Shown here piece by piece: positions 56,989-64,000 of a stretch of DNA of 64,000 nt; the stretch's first letter is position 1, and each line of letters starts with the position of its first letter. Location of the stretch: contig NZ_NFLL01000002.1 in assembly GCF_002160895.1 (NCBI RefSeq), positions 1 to 64,000 on the forward strand, given 5' to 3'. A model generated the notes under the pieces. That model was not told the DNA's origin and ran no database searches. It was given only the letters and a program-made list of their open reading frames with translations. The DNA comes from Faecalibacterium sp. An122. Lineage in GTDB: Bacteria; Bacillota; Clostridia; Oscillospirales; Ruminococcaceae. The translations under genes and the position numbers were made by a program.

Positions 56989-58575
56989 TTATAGGCCGGA
57001 GGCGCCGTAGTTGGCGAGGACGCGGGCGGAAGGATCGTTGACGTTGCAGTTGGGCCAGGCTTTGTTGGGCATCCAGAAACTGACAATGGTCCGGGCCTGG
57101 CCGTAGTAGTATTTCTCGAAGATTTCGCGGTAGAGCAGACTCTCCTTGGTGAAGGGCATGCAGTGGGCCGAATAGTTGGCCCGCCGCAGCTGGAACATCT
57201 CGTCGGTGTAGACCTCCTCGGCATACTGCTTGATGTCGTCCACCATGCTGTGGCCCACTGCGTCCGAAAAGGCCGCCTTCTCCCGCCAGAGAATCTCCGG
57301 GGGCAGCCAGTCCCCCTCAAAGGCTTTGCGCAGCAGATACTTGCCCTTGCCGTAACTGTTCAGCTTCATTTCCGGGTCGATGGCCATGACGTACCGCACA
57401 AAATCCAGATCCCCGAAGGGTACCCGCGCCTCGATGCTGTTGGCCGAGATGCACCGGTCGGCCCGCAGTACGTCGTACATGTACAGCTCCCGAATCCGCT
57501 TCTGGGACTCCTGCTGGAAGGCGTCCGCCGTGGGAGCGTAGTCGGTGTACTTGTAGCCGAACAGCTCGTCGGAAATCTCTCCCGTCAACAGCACCCGCAC
57601 GTCGGTCTGTTCATGGATGGCCTTGCACAGCAGATACATGCCCACGCTGGCCCGGACGGTGGTGATGTCCCAGGTGCCAAGGATTCGGATCACTTCCTCC
57701 AGACTCTGGATCACGGTGTCCCGGTTGATGATGATTTCGTGGTGCTCGGTGCCCAGATACTCCGCCGTCTGGCGGGCGTATTTCAGGTCGATGGCGTCGG
57801 TGTCCATGCCGATGGCAAAGGTGCGGATGGGCTTGCCCAGCTTGCGGGCCGCAATGGCGCAGACCAGGGAGGAGTCCAGGCCGCCCGACAGCAGAAAGCC
57901 CACCGGCGCGTCGGCGTCCAGACGCTTTTCCACCCCGGCGATCAGCTTTTCGCGGATGCTGCGCAGCACCGTCTCCATCCCGTCGGCGTGGGGGGCGGGG
58001 ACGTCGGCGATGTCCTCGTAGCGGACAAACCGCCCGTCACAGTAATAGCTGCCGATGGGGAAGGGACGGATGTCCTCGCACCAGCCCACCAGGTTCTGCA
58101 TCTCGCTGGCAAAGGCGATCTGATGGCTGGACTTGGAATAGCCGTAGAACAAGGGCCGGATGCCGATGGGGTCCCGGGCGGCAATCAGCCGGTCCTTGCG
58201 GGAATCGTAGAGGATCAGGGCGAACTCGGCGTCCATGTGGCGGAACATATCCAGCCCGTACTCGTAGTACAGGGGCAGCAGGATTTCGCAGTCGCAGTCG
58301 GAGGCGAACTTGTAGCCCGCCCGCTTGAGAATCTCTTTCTCAAACCGGAAGCCGTAGACCTCGCCGTTGCAGACCACACAGTCGGCCCCGCGGTAAAAGG
58401 GCTGCATTCCCTCGGGGGTCAGGCCCATGATGGCCAGACGCCCAAAGCCCAGCAGGCCGAAGGGCCCTTCCACCACCCGCTGGTCGTCGGGACCGCGGCT
58501 GACGGTGCGCAGCAGGTACTCTTTGAAGGCGGCGGCAGACAGATCGTGCCCGGTGTAACCCATGATACAACACAT
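56989..58575 (-). CDS. asnB: Asparagine synthetase B, glutamine-hydrolysing
   Basis: A 528-residue enzyme. I chose the start at 58575 because it gives MCCIMGY, and the class II amidotransferase domain needs Cys at position 2; AAAGGAG lies nine bases upstream. The glutaminase domain shows RGPDDQR and CNGEVYGF, and the synthetase domain the PPi loop LLSGGLDSSL, then GEISDELFGY. It makes asparagine from aspartate, glutamine and ATP. Its transcription is under an Asn T-box, so it should rise when tRNA-Asn is uncharged. Confidence 0.96.
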   Translation of the reverse strand: MCCIMGYTGHDLSAAAFKEYLLRTVSRGPDDQRVVEGPFGLLGFGRLAIMGLTPEGMQPFYRGADCVVCNGEVYGFRFEKEILKRAGYKFASDCDCEILLPLYYEYGLDMFRHMDAEFALILYDSRKDRLIAARDPIGIRPLFYGYSKSSHQIAFASEMQNLVGWCEDIRPFPIGSYYCDGRFVRYEDIADVPAPHADGMETVLRSIREKLIAGVEKRLDADAPVGFLLSGGLDSSLVCAIAARKLGKPIRTFAIGMDTDAIDLKYARQTAEYLGTEHHEIIINRDTVIQSLEEVIRILGTWDITTVRASVGMYLLCKAIHEQTDVRVLLTGEISDELFGYKYTDYAPTADAFQQESQKRIRELYMYDVLRADRCISANSIEARVPFGDLDFVRYVMAIDPEMKLNSYGKGKYLLRKAFEGDWLPPEILWREKAAFSDAVGHSMVDDIKQYAEEVYTDEMFQLRRANYSAHCMPFTKESLLYREIFEKYYYGQARTIVSFWMPNKAWPNCNVNDPSARVLANYGASGL

Positions 58576-58597
58576 ATGGCGATTCTCCTTTGCAAAC

Positions 58598-58646
58598 AAA
58601 AATACGGCAGCGTTCATCCTCTGTTAGGACGAATGCTGCCGTATCC
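58598..58646 (-). terminator. T-box terminator of asnB
   Basis: Stem TACGGCAGC(A)TTCGTCCT / AGGATGAA(C)GCTGCCGTA with a five-base loop and TTTTTG tail on the minus strand. Confidence 0.9.
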
Positions 58647-58880
58647 GTGGTGCCACCTAGTTTGCCGGCATGAGCCGGCCCCTCTGCGCTCTCCTCATTG
58701 AAAGCGCCGCCGCGTAACGTGCGGCCGCCGTCCGGCCCTACTGCCCCGGCATGGCCGGCGGGTTCAGGGGGAAGCTCACGGGTGTTCGTTCGGGTCCGGC
58801 CTTCTGCGCGGCTTGCACCTGCCCGCGCTCTCTGGGAGAAAGCCTGTTGGACCTTACTTTTCCCGGTCACAGCTTTTGAT
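58598..58880 (-). promoter_or_regulatory. T-box leader of asnB (Asn specifier)
   Basis: A minus-strand leader of about 280 bases. The T-box core AGGTGGCACCACGG (58658-58645) is followed by a terminator with stem ATACGGCAGC...GCTGCCGTAT and TTTTTG. In stem I the specifier bulge reads GAACGAACACCC, and AAC (Asn) agrees with the gene product. Uncharged tRNA-Asn should pair with the core and prevent termination. Confidence 0.9.
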
Positions 58881-58886
58881 GGGAGC

Positions 58887-58915
58887 ATTGTATCACGGCT
58901 GAGCCTCGCTGTCAA
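58887..58915 (-). promoter_or_regulatory. asnB promoter
   Basis: Minus-strand perfect TTGACA (58915-58910), 17 bases, TACAAT (58892-58887). The -35 and spacer lie within the last codons of the Fur-family gene and the -10 begins right after its stop codon. Confidence 0.88.
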
Positions 58916-59339
58916 CCGCCGAATTCTCTTTTTCCGCGCAGCGGCGGCAAAGACCGTACAGGATGCTCCCCTCACACTGGAGGGTGAACCCGTGCTCGGC
59001 CAGCAGATGCCGCCGCACCTCGTCCATGAAATGGCAGTCCATGTGGAAGATCTCGCCGCAGCGGGTGCACTTGAGATGGATGTGCTGGTGACAATGGCGC
59101 TGGGCGTCGGTGAGCTGGTACACCGCCCGCTCGCCCTTGTCGGCCACGTATTTCATCACCCGCTGTTCTCCCGCCAGCTTGTCCAGATACCGGTAGACGG
59201 TGGTGGGGTTGGTGCGCTGGCCGGCGGCCTCCAGGTGGGAGACGATGTCGGCGGCGCTCACCGCCCGGCGGCGGTTCTCGGTGAGATAATCCAGAATGAG
59301 CTGGCGGGTGTGGGTGTTGTAGCTGCTGCTGCGGGCCAT
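58893..59339 (-). CDS. Fur family transcriptional regulator
   Basis: A 148-residue metal-sensing regulator: winged helix (AVSAADIVSHLE, then TNPTTVYRYLDKLAGE), the HxHHH-like stretch QRHCHQHIHLKCTRCGEIFHMDCH, and a second CxxC near the C-terminus (YGLCRRC). The two CxxC pairs form the structural zinc site. Whether it is Fur, Zur or PerR cannot be fixed by eye. Start at 59339 with AAAGGAAG upstream. Its 3' end carries the asnB promoter. Confidence 0.87.
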   Translation of the reverse strand: MARSSSYNTHTRQLILDYLTENRRRAVSAADIVSHLEAAGQRTNPTTVYRYLDKLAGEQRVMKYVADKGERAVYQLTDAQRHCHQHIHLKCTRCGEIFHMDCHFMDEVRRHLLAEHGFTLQCEGSILYGLCRRCAEKENSAVDSEAQP

Positions 59340-59399
59340 GGGATGGTACACTTCCTTTGCGTTCGATCGAGGTTTTGGGGGTAAGTTCTGCGTCATTTT

Positions 59400-59427
59400 A
59401 GTATAGCATCCCGGCCAAAAAGCGCAA
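59400..59427 (-). promoter_or_regulatory. Promoter of the Fur-family gene
   Basis: Minus-strand TTGCGC (59427-59422), 16 bases, TATACT (59405-59400) with TG upstream. The rest of 59428-59696 contains AT-rich sequence and the start side of the GntR gene; no other gene seen. Confidence 0.6.
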
Positions 59428-59696
59428 GCGGAAAATCGCGCCCCAAAACTCCGGATAGAAAAACTGGGCAAAATTGAAGAAAAAAAGGCAAAATTTTGTA
59501 TAAAACGTGGAAGGAAAGTGAAACCCGTTCCGAAACCTTGTAATCTGGCCCGAAATGTGAAATAATAAAACTGTATTACTATTGCCATCGGCCGCGGGTG
59601 CGCTGCGCACAGGGTGCAGAATCCCTCAGAGGGCCGGGGCATCAGCGTCCAAAGTCCGGTTTGCAGGGCCGGCATTTCAAGGGAAGGCAGAGAAGA

Positions 59697-60359
59697 ATGA
59701 AAGAAAACGAGACCACCGCCAAGCCCAGCTTAAAGCTGCAGGCTTACCAATACCTGAAAACCAAAATTTTGAACTGTGAGTATGCGCCCAGCCAGTTCCT
59801 CAACGAACAGAAGCTGTGCGCCGAGATGGGCAACATCAGCCGCACCCCCATGCGGGATGCGCTGGGCCGCCTGGAGCAGGAGGGGCTCATCACCATCCTG
59901 CCCAAGAAGGGCCTGATGGTGTCCCCCATCACCGACGAGGACGTCCACAGCATCTACGAAGTGCGGCTTCTGGTGGAGCCCTACGCGCTGCGGATGTATG
60001 GATCCCAGCTTCCGCGGGACCAGCTGGAGCATTTCGTCACCCTGATGCAGCATCCGGAACTGATGCCGGACTTCTGCGCAGGGGATGACGCGTTCCATGA
60101 GCTGCTCATCAGCACCCTGCCCAACCGGTACCTCCGGTCGGCCCATGACTCCATCACCGGCCAGAACACCCGGTTCCGGATCATGACCGGCAAGGTGGGC
60201 ATGATCGGCCAGCGGGACACCTGCGATGAGCATCTGGCCATTCTGGAGCCGGCTCTGGCCGGGGACTGGTCGGCGGCCGCCGACGCCCTGACCCATCATC
60301 TGGAACTGGCCCGGGCCAAGGCCGAAGGAGTCCTGGACCGGATTCACCTCGGCGAATAA
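59697..60359 (+). CDS. GntR family regulator with FCD domain
   Basis: A 220-residue regulator: winged helix (AYQYLKTKILNCEYAPSQFLNEQKLC, in part, then NISRTPMRDALGRLEQEGLI) and an FCD ligand domain with the metal-binding His set in GDDAFHELL, CDEHLAIL and LTHHLEL. FCD members respond to small carboxylic acids. The start at 59697 gives MKENETTAKPS. It lies upstream of dusB in the same direction, with a GC hairpin (60377-60418) between them. Target unknown. Confidence 0.87.
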   Translation: MKENETTAKPSLKLQAYQYLKTKILNCEYAPSQFLNEQKLCAEMGNISRTPMRDALGRLEQEGLITILPKKGLMVSPITDEDVHSIYEVRLLVEPYALRMYGSQLPRDQLEHFVTLMQHPELMPDFCAGDDAFHELLISTLPNRYLRSAHDSITGQNTRFRIMTGKVGMIGQRDTCDEHLAILEPALAGDWSAAADALTHHLELARAKAEGVLDRIHLGE

Positions 60360-60376
60360 GCGACACACCAGGGGAC

Positions 60377-60420
60377 GCCGGCCCGGCGGCAAAGCCGCAG
60401 GGGCTGGCCTCCCTTTTTTG
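60377..60420 (+). terminator. Possible terminator between gntR/FCD and dusB
   Basis: GC-rich stem CCGGCCC-GGCGGC-AAA-GCCGC-GGGGCTGG followed by CCTCCCTTTTTT. The arms pair imperfectly. Confidence 0.55.
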
Positions 60421-60456
60421 CAGCGCGCCGGCGGAAAAACGGCGCGGGGAGAGACT

Positions 60457-61452
60457 ATGCAGACAATCCAAATCGGGCCGGTGACCCTGGCCCACCGGGC
60501 GGTGTTCGGGCCCATGGCCGGCTTCACCGACGCCCCCTGCCGGCGGCTGATGGCCCAGCACGGGGCGGGGTTCACCGTCAGCGAGATGGTGTCCAGCCGG
60601 GCCCTGACCTACCACGACTACAAGACCCTGAGCCTGGTAAAGGCCGAGCCCAACGGCGCCCCCTACGGGGTGCAGATCTTCGGGGAAGTGCCCTCCATCA
60701 TGGGCGAGGCTGCCGCCGCCCTGGAGGAATACGACTTCGACTTTCTGGATATCAACATGGGCTGCCCCGCCCCCAAGATCGTATCGGGAGGCGCCGGCAG
60801 CAAGCTGATGCTTCACCCCGAGGTGTGCGGAGAGATCGTGGCCCAGGTGGTGGCCCATACCAGCCGCCCCGTCACCGTCAAGATGCGGAAGGGCTGGGAC
60901 GCCGACCATGTGACGGCGGTGGAATGCGCCAAAGCCTGTGAGCAGGCCGGCGCAGTGCTGATCGCCGTCCACGCCCGCACCCGGGAGCAGATGTACACCC
61001 CCGGCATCGACCTGTCCATCATCCGTGCGGTGAAAGAGGCGGTGAAGGTGCCGGTGCTGGGCAACGGGGATATCAACAGCCCCGCCGACGCTCTGACCAT
61101 GATGCAGGAGACCGGGTGCGACGGCGTGATGATCGCCCGGGGGGCTTTGGGGGATCCCTGGCTCTTTGAGCGGGTCAATGCCGCCATCGAGGGCCGCGAA
61201 GCGCCCCCCGAGCCCAACCTCCAGGCCCGGATGAACGCCCTCCGCCGCCAGGTGGAGGAGATGGTGGAGCAGAAGGGGGAGCGCACCGCCATGCCCCAGG
61301 CCCGGGCTCAGGCCATCCACTATATGAAGGGCCTGAAAGGGGCGGCCGCCCTGCGCCGGGCCTGCTGCCAGCTGACCTACCTGTCCGACCTGGACGAGCT
61401 GATCGAGACGGTGTTTGCCGAGCAGCGCCGGGCCGCCGGAGACGAGGAATAA
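60457..61452 (+). CDS. dus: tRNA-dihydrouridine synthase
   Basis: A 331-residue FMN enzyme that reduces uridines in tRNA D-loops. TIM-barrel pattern with GPMAGFTDAPCRRL at the start, the catalytic Cys in DINMGCPAPKI, VKMRKGWD, HARTREQMY, and the C-terminal GDPWLFERVN phosphate-loop region. DusB-like by overall pattern. GGGGAGAG lies just upstream. Length is normal. Confidence 0.94.
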   Translation: MQTIQIGPVTLAHRAVFGPMAGFTDAPCRRLMAQHGAGFTVSEMVSSRALTYHDYKTLSLVKAEPNGAPYGVQIFGEVPSIMGEAAAALEEYDFDFLDINMGCPAPKIVSGGAGSKLMLHPEVCGEIVAQVVAHTSRPVTVKMRKGWDADHVTAVECAKACEQAGAVLIAVHARTREQMYTPGIDLSIIRAVKEAVKVPVLGNGDINSPADALTMMQETGCDGVMIARGALGDPWLFERVNAAIEGREAPPEPNLQARMNALRRQVEEMVEQKGERTAMPQARAQAIHYMKGLKGAAALRRACCQLTYLSDLDELIETVFAEQRRAAGDEE

Positions 61453-61454
61453 CC

Positions 61455-61483
61455 TTGCGGCAGAGCCGGGTTTATGCTATGCT
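61455..61483 (+). promoter_or_regulatory. Promoter upstream of the cobalamin riboswitch
   Basis: TTGCGG at 61455-61460, 17 bases, TATGCT at 61478-61483; starts at the dus stop codon. A TATAAA also lies just downstream. Confidence 0.6.
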
Positions 61484-61499
61484 ATAAAACACAAAGCGC

Positions 61500-61680
61500 C
61501 GCAGGGTGCCCGGGGCCGCAGGGCCGGCCGGGAGAATAGGGAAACAGGTGCAAAGCCTGTGCGGGACCGCCGCCGTAAGGGAGGAGCTCCGGCCAACGAT
61601 GTCACTGCATGCGATCATGCGGGAAGGCAGGCCGGGGCGCTGACGCCCGAGCCGGAAGACCTGCCCTGTCGGTTCATACT
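61500..61680 (+). promoter_or_regulatory. Cobalamin riboswitch
   Basis: The conserved cobalamin core blocks appear in order: GGGTGCC near 61504, AATAGGGAA at 61535, GGTGCAAAGCC at 61548, GTCACTG near 61601, GGGAAGGC, and the B12 box as GCCGGAAGACCTGCC near 61651 (usual form GCCAGGAGACCTGCC). It leads to the terminator at 61821-61863 and an ABC importer, so vitamin B12-type cofactor should switch the importer off. Confidence 0.9.
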
Positions 61681-61820
61681 GCACGCCCCGGAGCCTGTCC
61701 GGCGGCGGAAGGGCAGAACCCGCGCTGCGGACGGACCAAACGCCGGCGCGGAAAACAAGTGCGCTGATTTTTGGAGGGCGGGCCCCGCGGCCTGCCCTTG
61801 GAGGAGCTTTGTCTTTGGGA

Positions 61821-61863
61821 TGCCTTTCTCATAAGGGAATTATGAGAGGGGCGTTTTCTTTTT
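61821..61863 (+). terminator. Expression-platform terminator of the cobalamin riboswitch
   Basis: 13 bp stem GCCTTTCTCATAA/TTATGAGAGGGGC (with G-U pairs) and TTTTCTTTTT tail, 38 bases before the binding-protein start codon. Confidence 0.88.
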
Positions 61864-61900
61864 GCAGCGCTGTGCAGTACAGGCGAAAGGAGAAGATCCC

Positions 61901-62923
61901 ATGAAACGCAGAACCTTCCTTGCAGCCCTGGCCGCCATGGCCCTGACCGTCCAGCTGGCCGGCTGCGCCGCCGGCACCACCCCGCCGGCCTCCAGCGTCG
62001 TCCCCCAGACATCCGCCCCGGAAAACAGCCACTACCCGGTGACCATCACCAACTACAACTACGCCGGCGAGCCGGTGACCTATACCTACACCCAGGCCCC
62101 CCAGCGGGTGGTGGCGGTGTACCAGGGCTCCATCGAGAGCATGATCGCCCTGGGCCTGGAGGACCATGTGGTGGCCTCCTATGGCCTGGACAATGAGGTC
62201 AAGGCCGAGTGGCAGGAGGGCTTTGCCCAAATGAACTACCAGGCCGATGTCTTTGCCCCCGACAAGGAGACGGTGACCCTGCTTCAGCCCGACCTGATCC
62301 TGTCCTGGGGGTCCCTGTTCAGCGAGAAGAACCTGGGTGATACCGCCGCATGGAACGCCAAGGGAGTGGGAACCTACATGAACAGCAACACCTGCCCCGG
62401 CGGCTCCCGCACCCTGGAAAACGAATACACCGACCTTCTGAACCTGGGCAAAATCTTTGACGTGGAGGACCGGGCCGAGGCCCTGGTGGCCGAAATGCGC
62501 CAGGAGATCGAGTCCACCCTCCAGGCAGTGGAGGGCCGCCCGGCGGTGCGGACCGCCGTGGTGGAGCCCATCGGCGGGACGGTGACCAATTACGGGGCCA
62601 ACACCCTGGCAGGGGATATGGTGACCCAGCTGGGAGGCCAGCTGGTCCAGCCCGAGGGCAGCGAAATGAGCAAGGAAGCCCTGGTCACCGCCGACCCCGA
62701 GGTGATTTTCGTGGTGTATATGGCCTATTCGGGGGAGGACCCTGAGACGGTCATGGCCAGCCAGCTGGCGGCCATCACAGAGGACCCCGCCCTGGCCAGC
62801 CTGTCGGCGGCGCAGAACGGCCGGGTATACCCGGTGATGCTGGGGGATATCTATGCCGCCGGCCCCCGCACGGTGGACGGCATCCGCACCATTGCCGCCG
62901 GCCTGTATGGGGATGCAGCCTGA
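61901..62923 (+). CDS. BtuF/FhuD-type substrate-binding lipoprotein
   Basis: A 340-residue lipoprotein: signal peptide with lipobox LAGC near residues 19-22 and a class III periplasmic-binding domain (QAPQRVVAVYQGSIESMIALGLEDHV, LLQPDLILSWGSL, DPEVIFVVYM). The family carries cobalamin, corrinoids or iron siderophores; the cobalamin riboswitch upstream favours a corrinoid. AAAGGAG precedes the ATG. Its stop overlaps the permease start by one base. Confidence 0.9.
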   Translation: MKRRTFLAALAAMALTVQLAGCAAGTTPPASSVVPQTSAPENSHYPVTITNYNYAGEPVTYTYTQAPQRVVAVYQGSIESMIALGLEDHVVASYGLDNEVKAEWQEGFAQMNYQADVFAPDKETVTLLQPDLILSWGSLFSEKNLGDTAAWNAKGVGTYMNSNTCPGGSRTLENEYTDLLNLGKIFDVEDRAEALVAEMRQEIESTLQAVEGRPAVRTAVVEPIGGTVTNYGANTLAGDMVTQLGGQLVQPEGSEMSKEALVTADPEVIFVVYMAYSGEDPETVMASQLAAITEDPALASLSAAQNGRVYPVMLGDIYAAGPRTVDGIRTIAAGLYGDAA

Positions 62924-63999
62924 TGGCCCGCCGGAGCTTTCGGCCCGCCTTCGGGCTGACGCTGGCCCTTTTGGGAGCGGCGCTGCCTTTGTCTTTTCTG
63001 GCGGCGGTGTGCATGGGCACCAACCCGCTGCCCGCCGGCCAGGTCTACGCCGTCCTCCGGGATGAACTGGCCTGGAAGGTGCTGGGCCGGCCCATCCCGG
63101 AGGGCTGGGGTCCCGGCACCCCCATCCACGACGTGGTGTGGCTGATCCGGCTGCCCCGGCTGGTGCTGGCCGCGGCGGTGGGATGCTGTCTGTCCCTGTG
63201 CGGCGCGGTGATGCAGGCGGTGGTCCAGAACCCTCTGGCCGACCCCTATGTGCTGGGGATTTCCTCCGGGGCGTCGCTGGGGGCCTCCCTGGCCCTGCTG
63301 CTGGGGGTAGGCGCCGCCTTTGGAGAGAATTTTGTGGGCGTCATGGCCTTTCTGGGGGCCATGGGAGTGTCGGCGGCGGTGGTCCTGCTGGCCAACGCCG
63401 GCGGCCGGCCCAGCACCGTCAAGCTCCTGCTGGCCGGGGCGGCCCTGTCGGCGGTCTGCGGGGCCTTCTCCAACTTCCTGATCTACCAGGCCGGCCCCGA
63501 CCGGGCCGCCAGCCAGATTGTCCGCTGGACCATGGGAAGCCTGGCGGGGGCGTCCTGGCCGGTGAACGGCGTTTTGCTGGCCGCCGCCCTGGGCGGCACC
63601 GCCTTTTTCCTCACCCAGTGCCGCCCCCTCAATCTGATGCTGCTGGGGGAGGACACCGCCCTGACCCTGGGGGTCTCCCTGCGCCGCCGGCGGATGGTCT
63701 ACCTGGCGGCGGCCTCCCTGCTGGTGGGGCTGTCGGTCTGGGCGGCGGGAATCATCGGCTTTGTGGGCCTGGTGATTCCCCATCTGGTGCGGCTGGCCTT
63801 CGGTAGCGATCATCGCCGCCTGATTCCTCTGTCGGCGCTGGGCGGGGCGCTGTTCCTGCTGTGGGCCGACGTCCTCTGCCGGGTGATTCTGCCCGGCAAC
63901 GAGCTGCCGGTGGGCATCCTGACCGCCATGCTGGGCGCCCCGGTGTTTCTGGGCCTGATGGCCCGCAGCCGCTACGGTTTTGGAGGGCCCAACCCATGA
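62923..63999 (+). CDS. BtuC/FecCD family permease
   Basis: A 358-residue permease with about ten spans. FecCD-type blocks: RLPRLVLAAAVGCCLSLCGAVMQ, QNPLADPYVLGISSGASLGAS, and the cytoplasmic GFVGLVIPHLVRLAFGSDHR coupling loop (each shown in part of the conserved region). It forms the B12/iron channel with the binding protein. The stop overlaps an ATG at 63996 (ATGAA), very likely the start of the ATP-binding subunit, which continues past the window edge. Confidence 0.92.
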   Translation: MARRSFRPAFGLTLALLGAALPLSFLAAVCMGTNPLPAGQVYAVLRDELAWKVLGRPIPEGWGPGTPIHDVVWLIRLPRLVLAAAVGCCLSLCGAVMQAVVQNPLADPYVLGISSGASLGASLALLLGVGAAFGENFVGVMAFLGAMGVSAAVVLLANAGGRPSTVKLLLAGAALSAVCGAFSNFLIYQAGPDRAASQIVRWTMGSLAGASWPVNGVLLAAALGGTAFFLTQCRPLNLMLLGEDTALTLGVSLRRRRMVYLAAASLLVGLSVWAAGIIGFVGLVIPHLVRLAFGSDHRRLIPLSALGGALFLLWADVLCRVILPGNELPVGILTAMLGAPVFLGLMARSRYGFGGPNP

Positions 64000-64000
64000 A

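Overview
The window is high-GC (about 60-65%) Firmicutes DNA with a dense single-copy gene layout. It reads like a gut Oscillospirales (Faecalibacterium / Gemmiger / Subdoligranulum type), an inference from GC-rich codon use combined with Firmicutes features: T-box, ZTP and cobalamin riboswitches, FeoA-FeoA-FeoB, pyrB-pyrI, Gram-positive-style AAAGGAGG ribosome sites and intrinsic terminators between almost every unit. I saw no rRNA, CRISPR, phage or insertion-sequence gene.

Layout: 1-0.95 kb, end of a DUF4349 membrane protein. 1.0-1.2 kb, initiator tRNA. 1.5-3.5 kb, pyroglutamyl peptidase with a DUF979/DUF969 pair whose DUF969 member is broken. 3.8-9.6 kb, CPBP protease, hemolysin-III-like protein, GH1 phospho-glucosidase and formate-tetrahydrofolate ligase under a ZTP riboswitch. 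9.6-12.1 kb, two lipoproteins. 12.3-18.8 kb, the F-type ATP synthase operon, order B-E-F-(delta'-A)-G-D-C, with no free delta gene; a LysR regulator is divergent from it and the two promoters overlap. 20.1-22.8 kb, gntR-pyrB-pyrI preceded by a tandem array of structured 76-81 bp repeats. 22.8-30.7 kb, GNAT, PepT, D-lactate-type dehydrogenase, metallophosphoesterase, a BMP-like intracellular sensor and small membrane or metabolic genes.

30.7-35.0 kb is a ferrous iron island (DtxR-like regulator, FeoB-associated Cys-rich peptide, FeoB, two FeoA, DUF3793) with near-identical palindromic operators on both promoters. 35.0-37.3 kb holds tRNA-His, tRNA-Arg, a secreted SGNH hydrolase and a palindrome-rich intergenic block with an 89 bp direct repeat. 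37.3-45.6 kb has an acyl-CoA synthetase and an OppABCDF peptide importer with a leader attenuator and an internal terminator. 45.7-48.2 kb is a three-gene operon: glutaredoxin-like protein, a trigger factor lacking its ribosome-binding domain, and a polyferredoxin. 48.3-55.8 kb has a polytopic membrane protein, GlgB and a divergent GH13 amylase followed by NiaR and a TetR-HD fusion. 55.9-64 kb has a DUF4097 protein, AsnB under an Asn T-box, a Fur-family regulator, GntR/FCD, DusB and a cobalamin-riboswitch-controlled B12/iron-type ABC importer that runs off the right edge.

The strongest candidates for something undescribed are the ATP synthase alpha subunit carrying the C-terminal half of delta at its N-terminus, the compensatory-hairpin repeat array in front of gntR-pyrBI, the glutaredoxin / ribosome-free trigger factor / polyferredoxin operon, and the cytosolic ParB-like plus BMP protein. 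All functional statements are from reading the sequence; no database search was possible.
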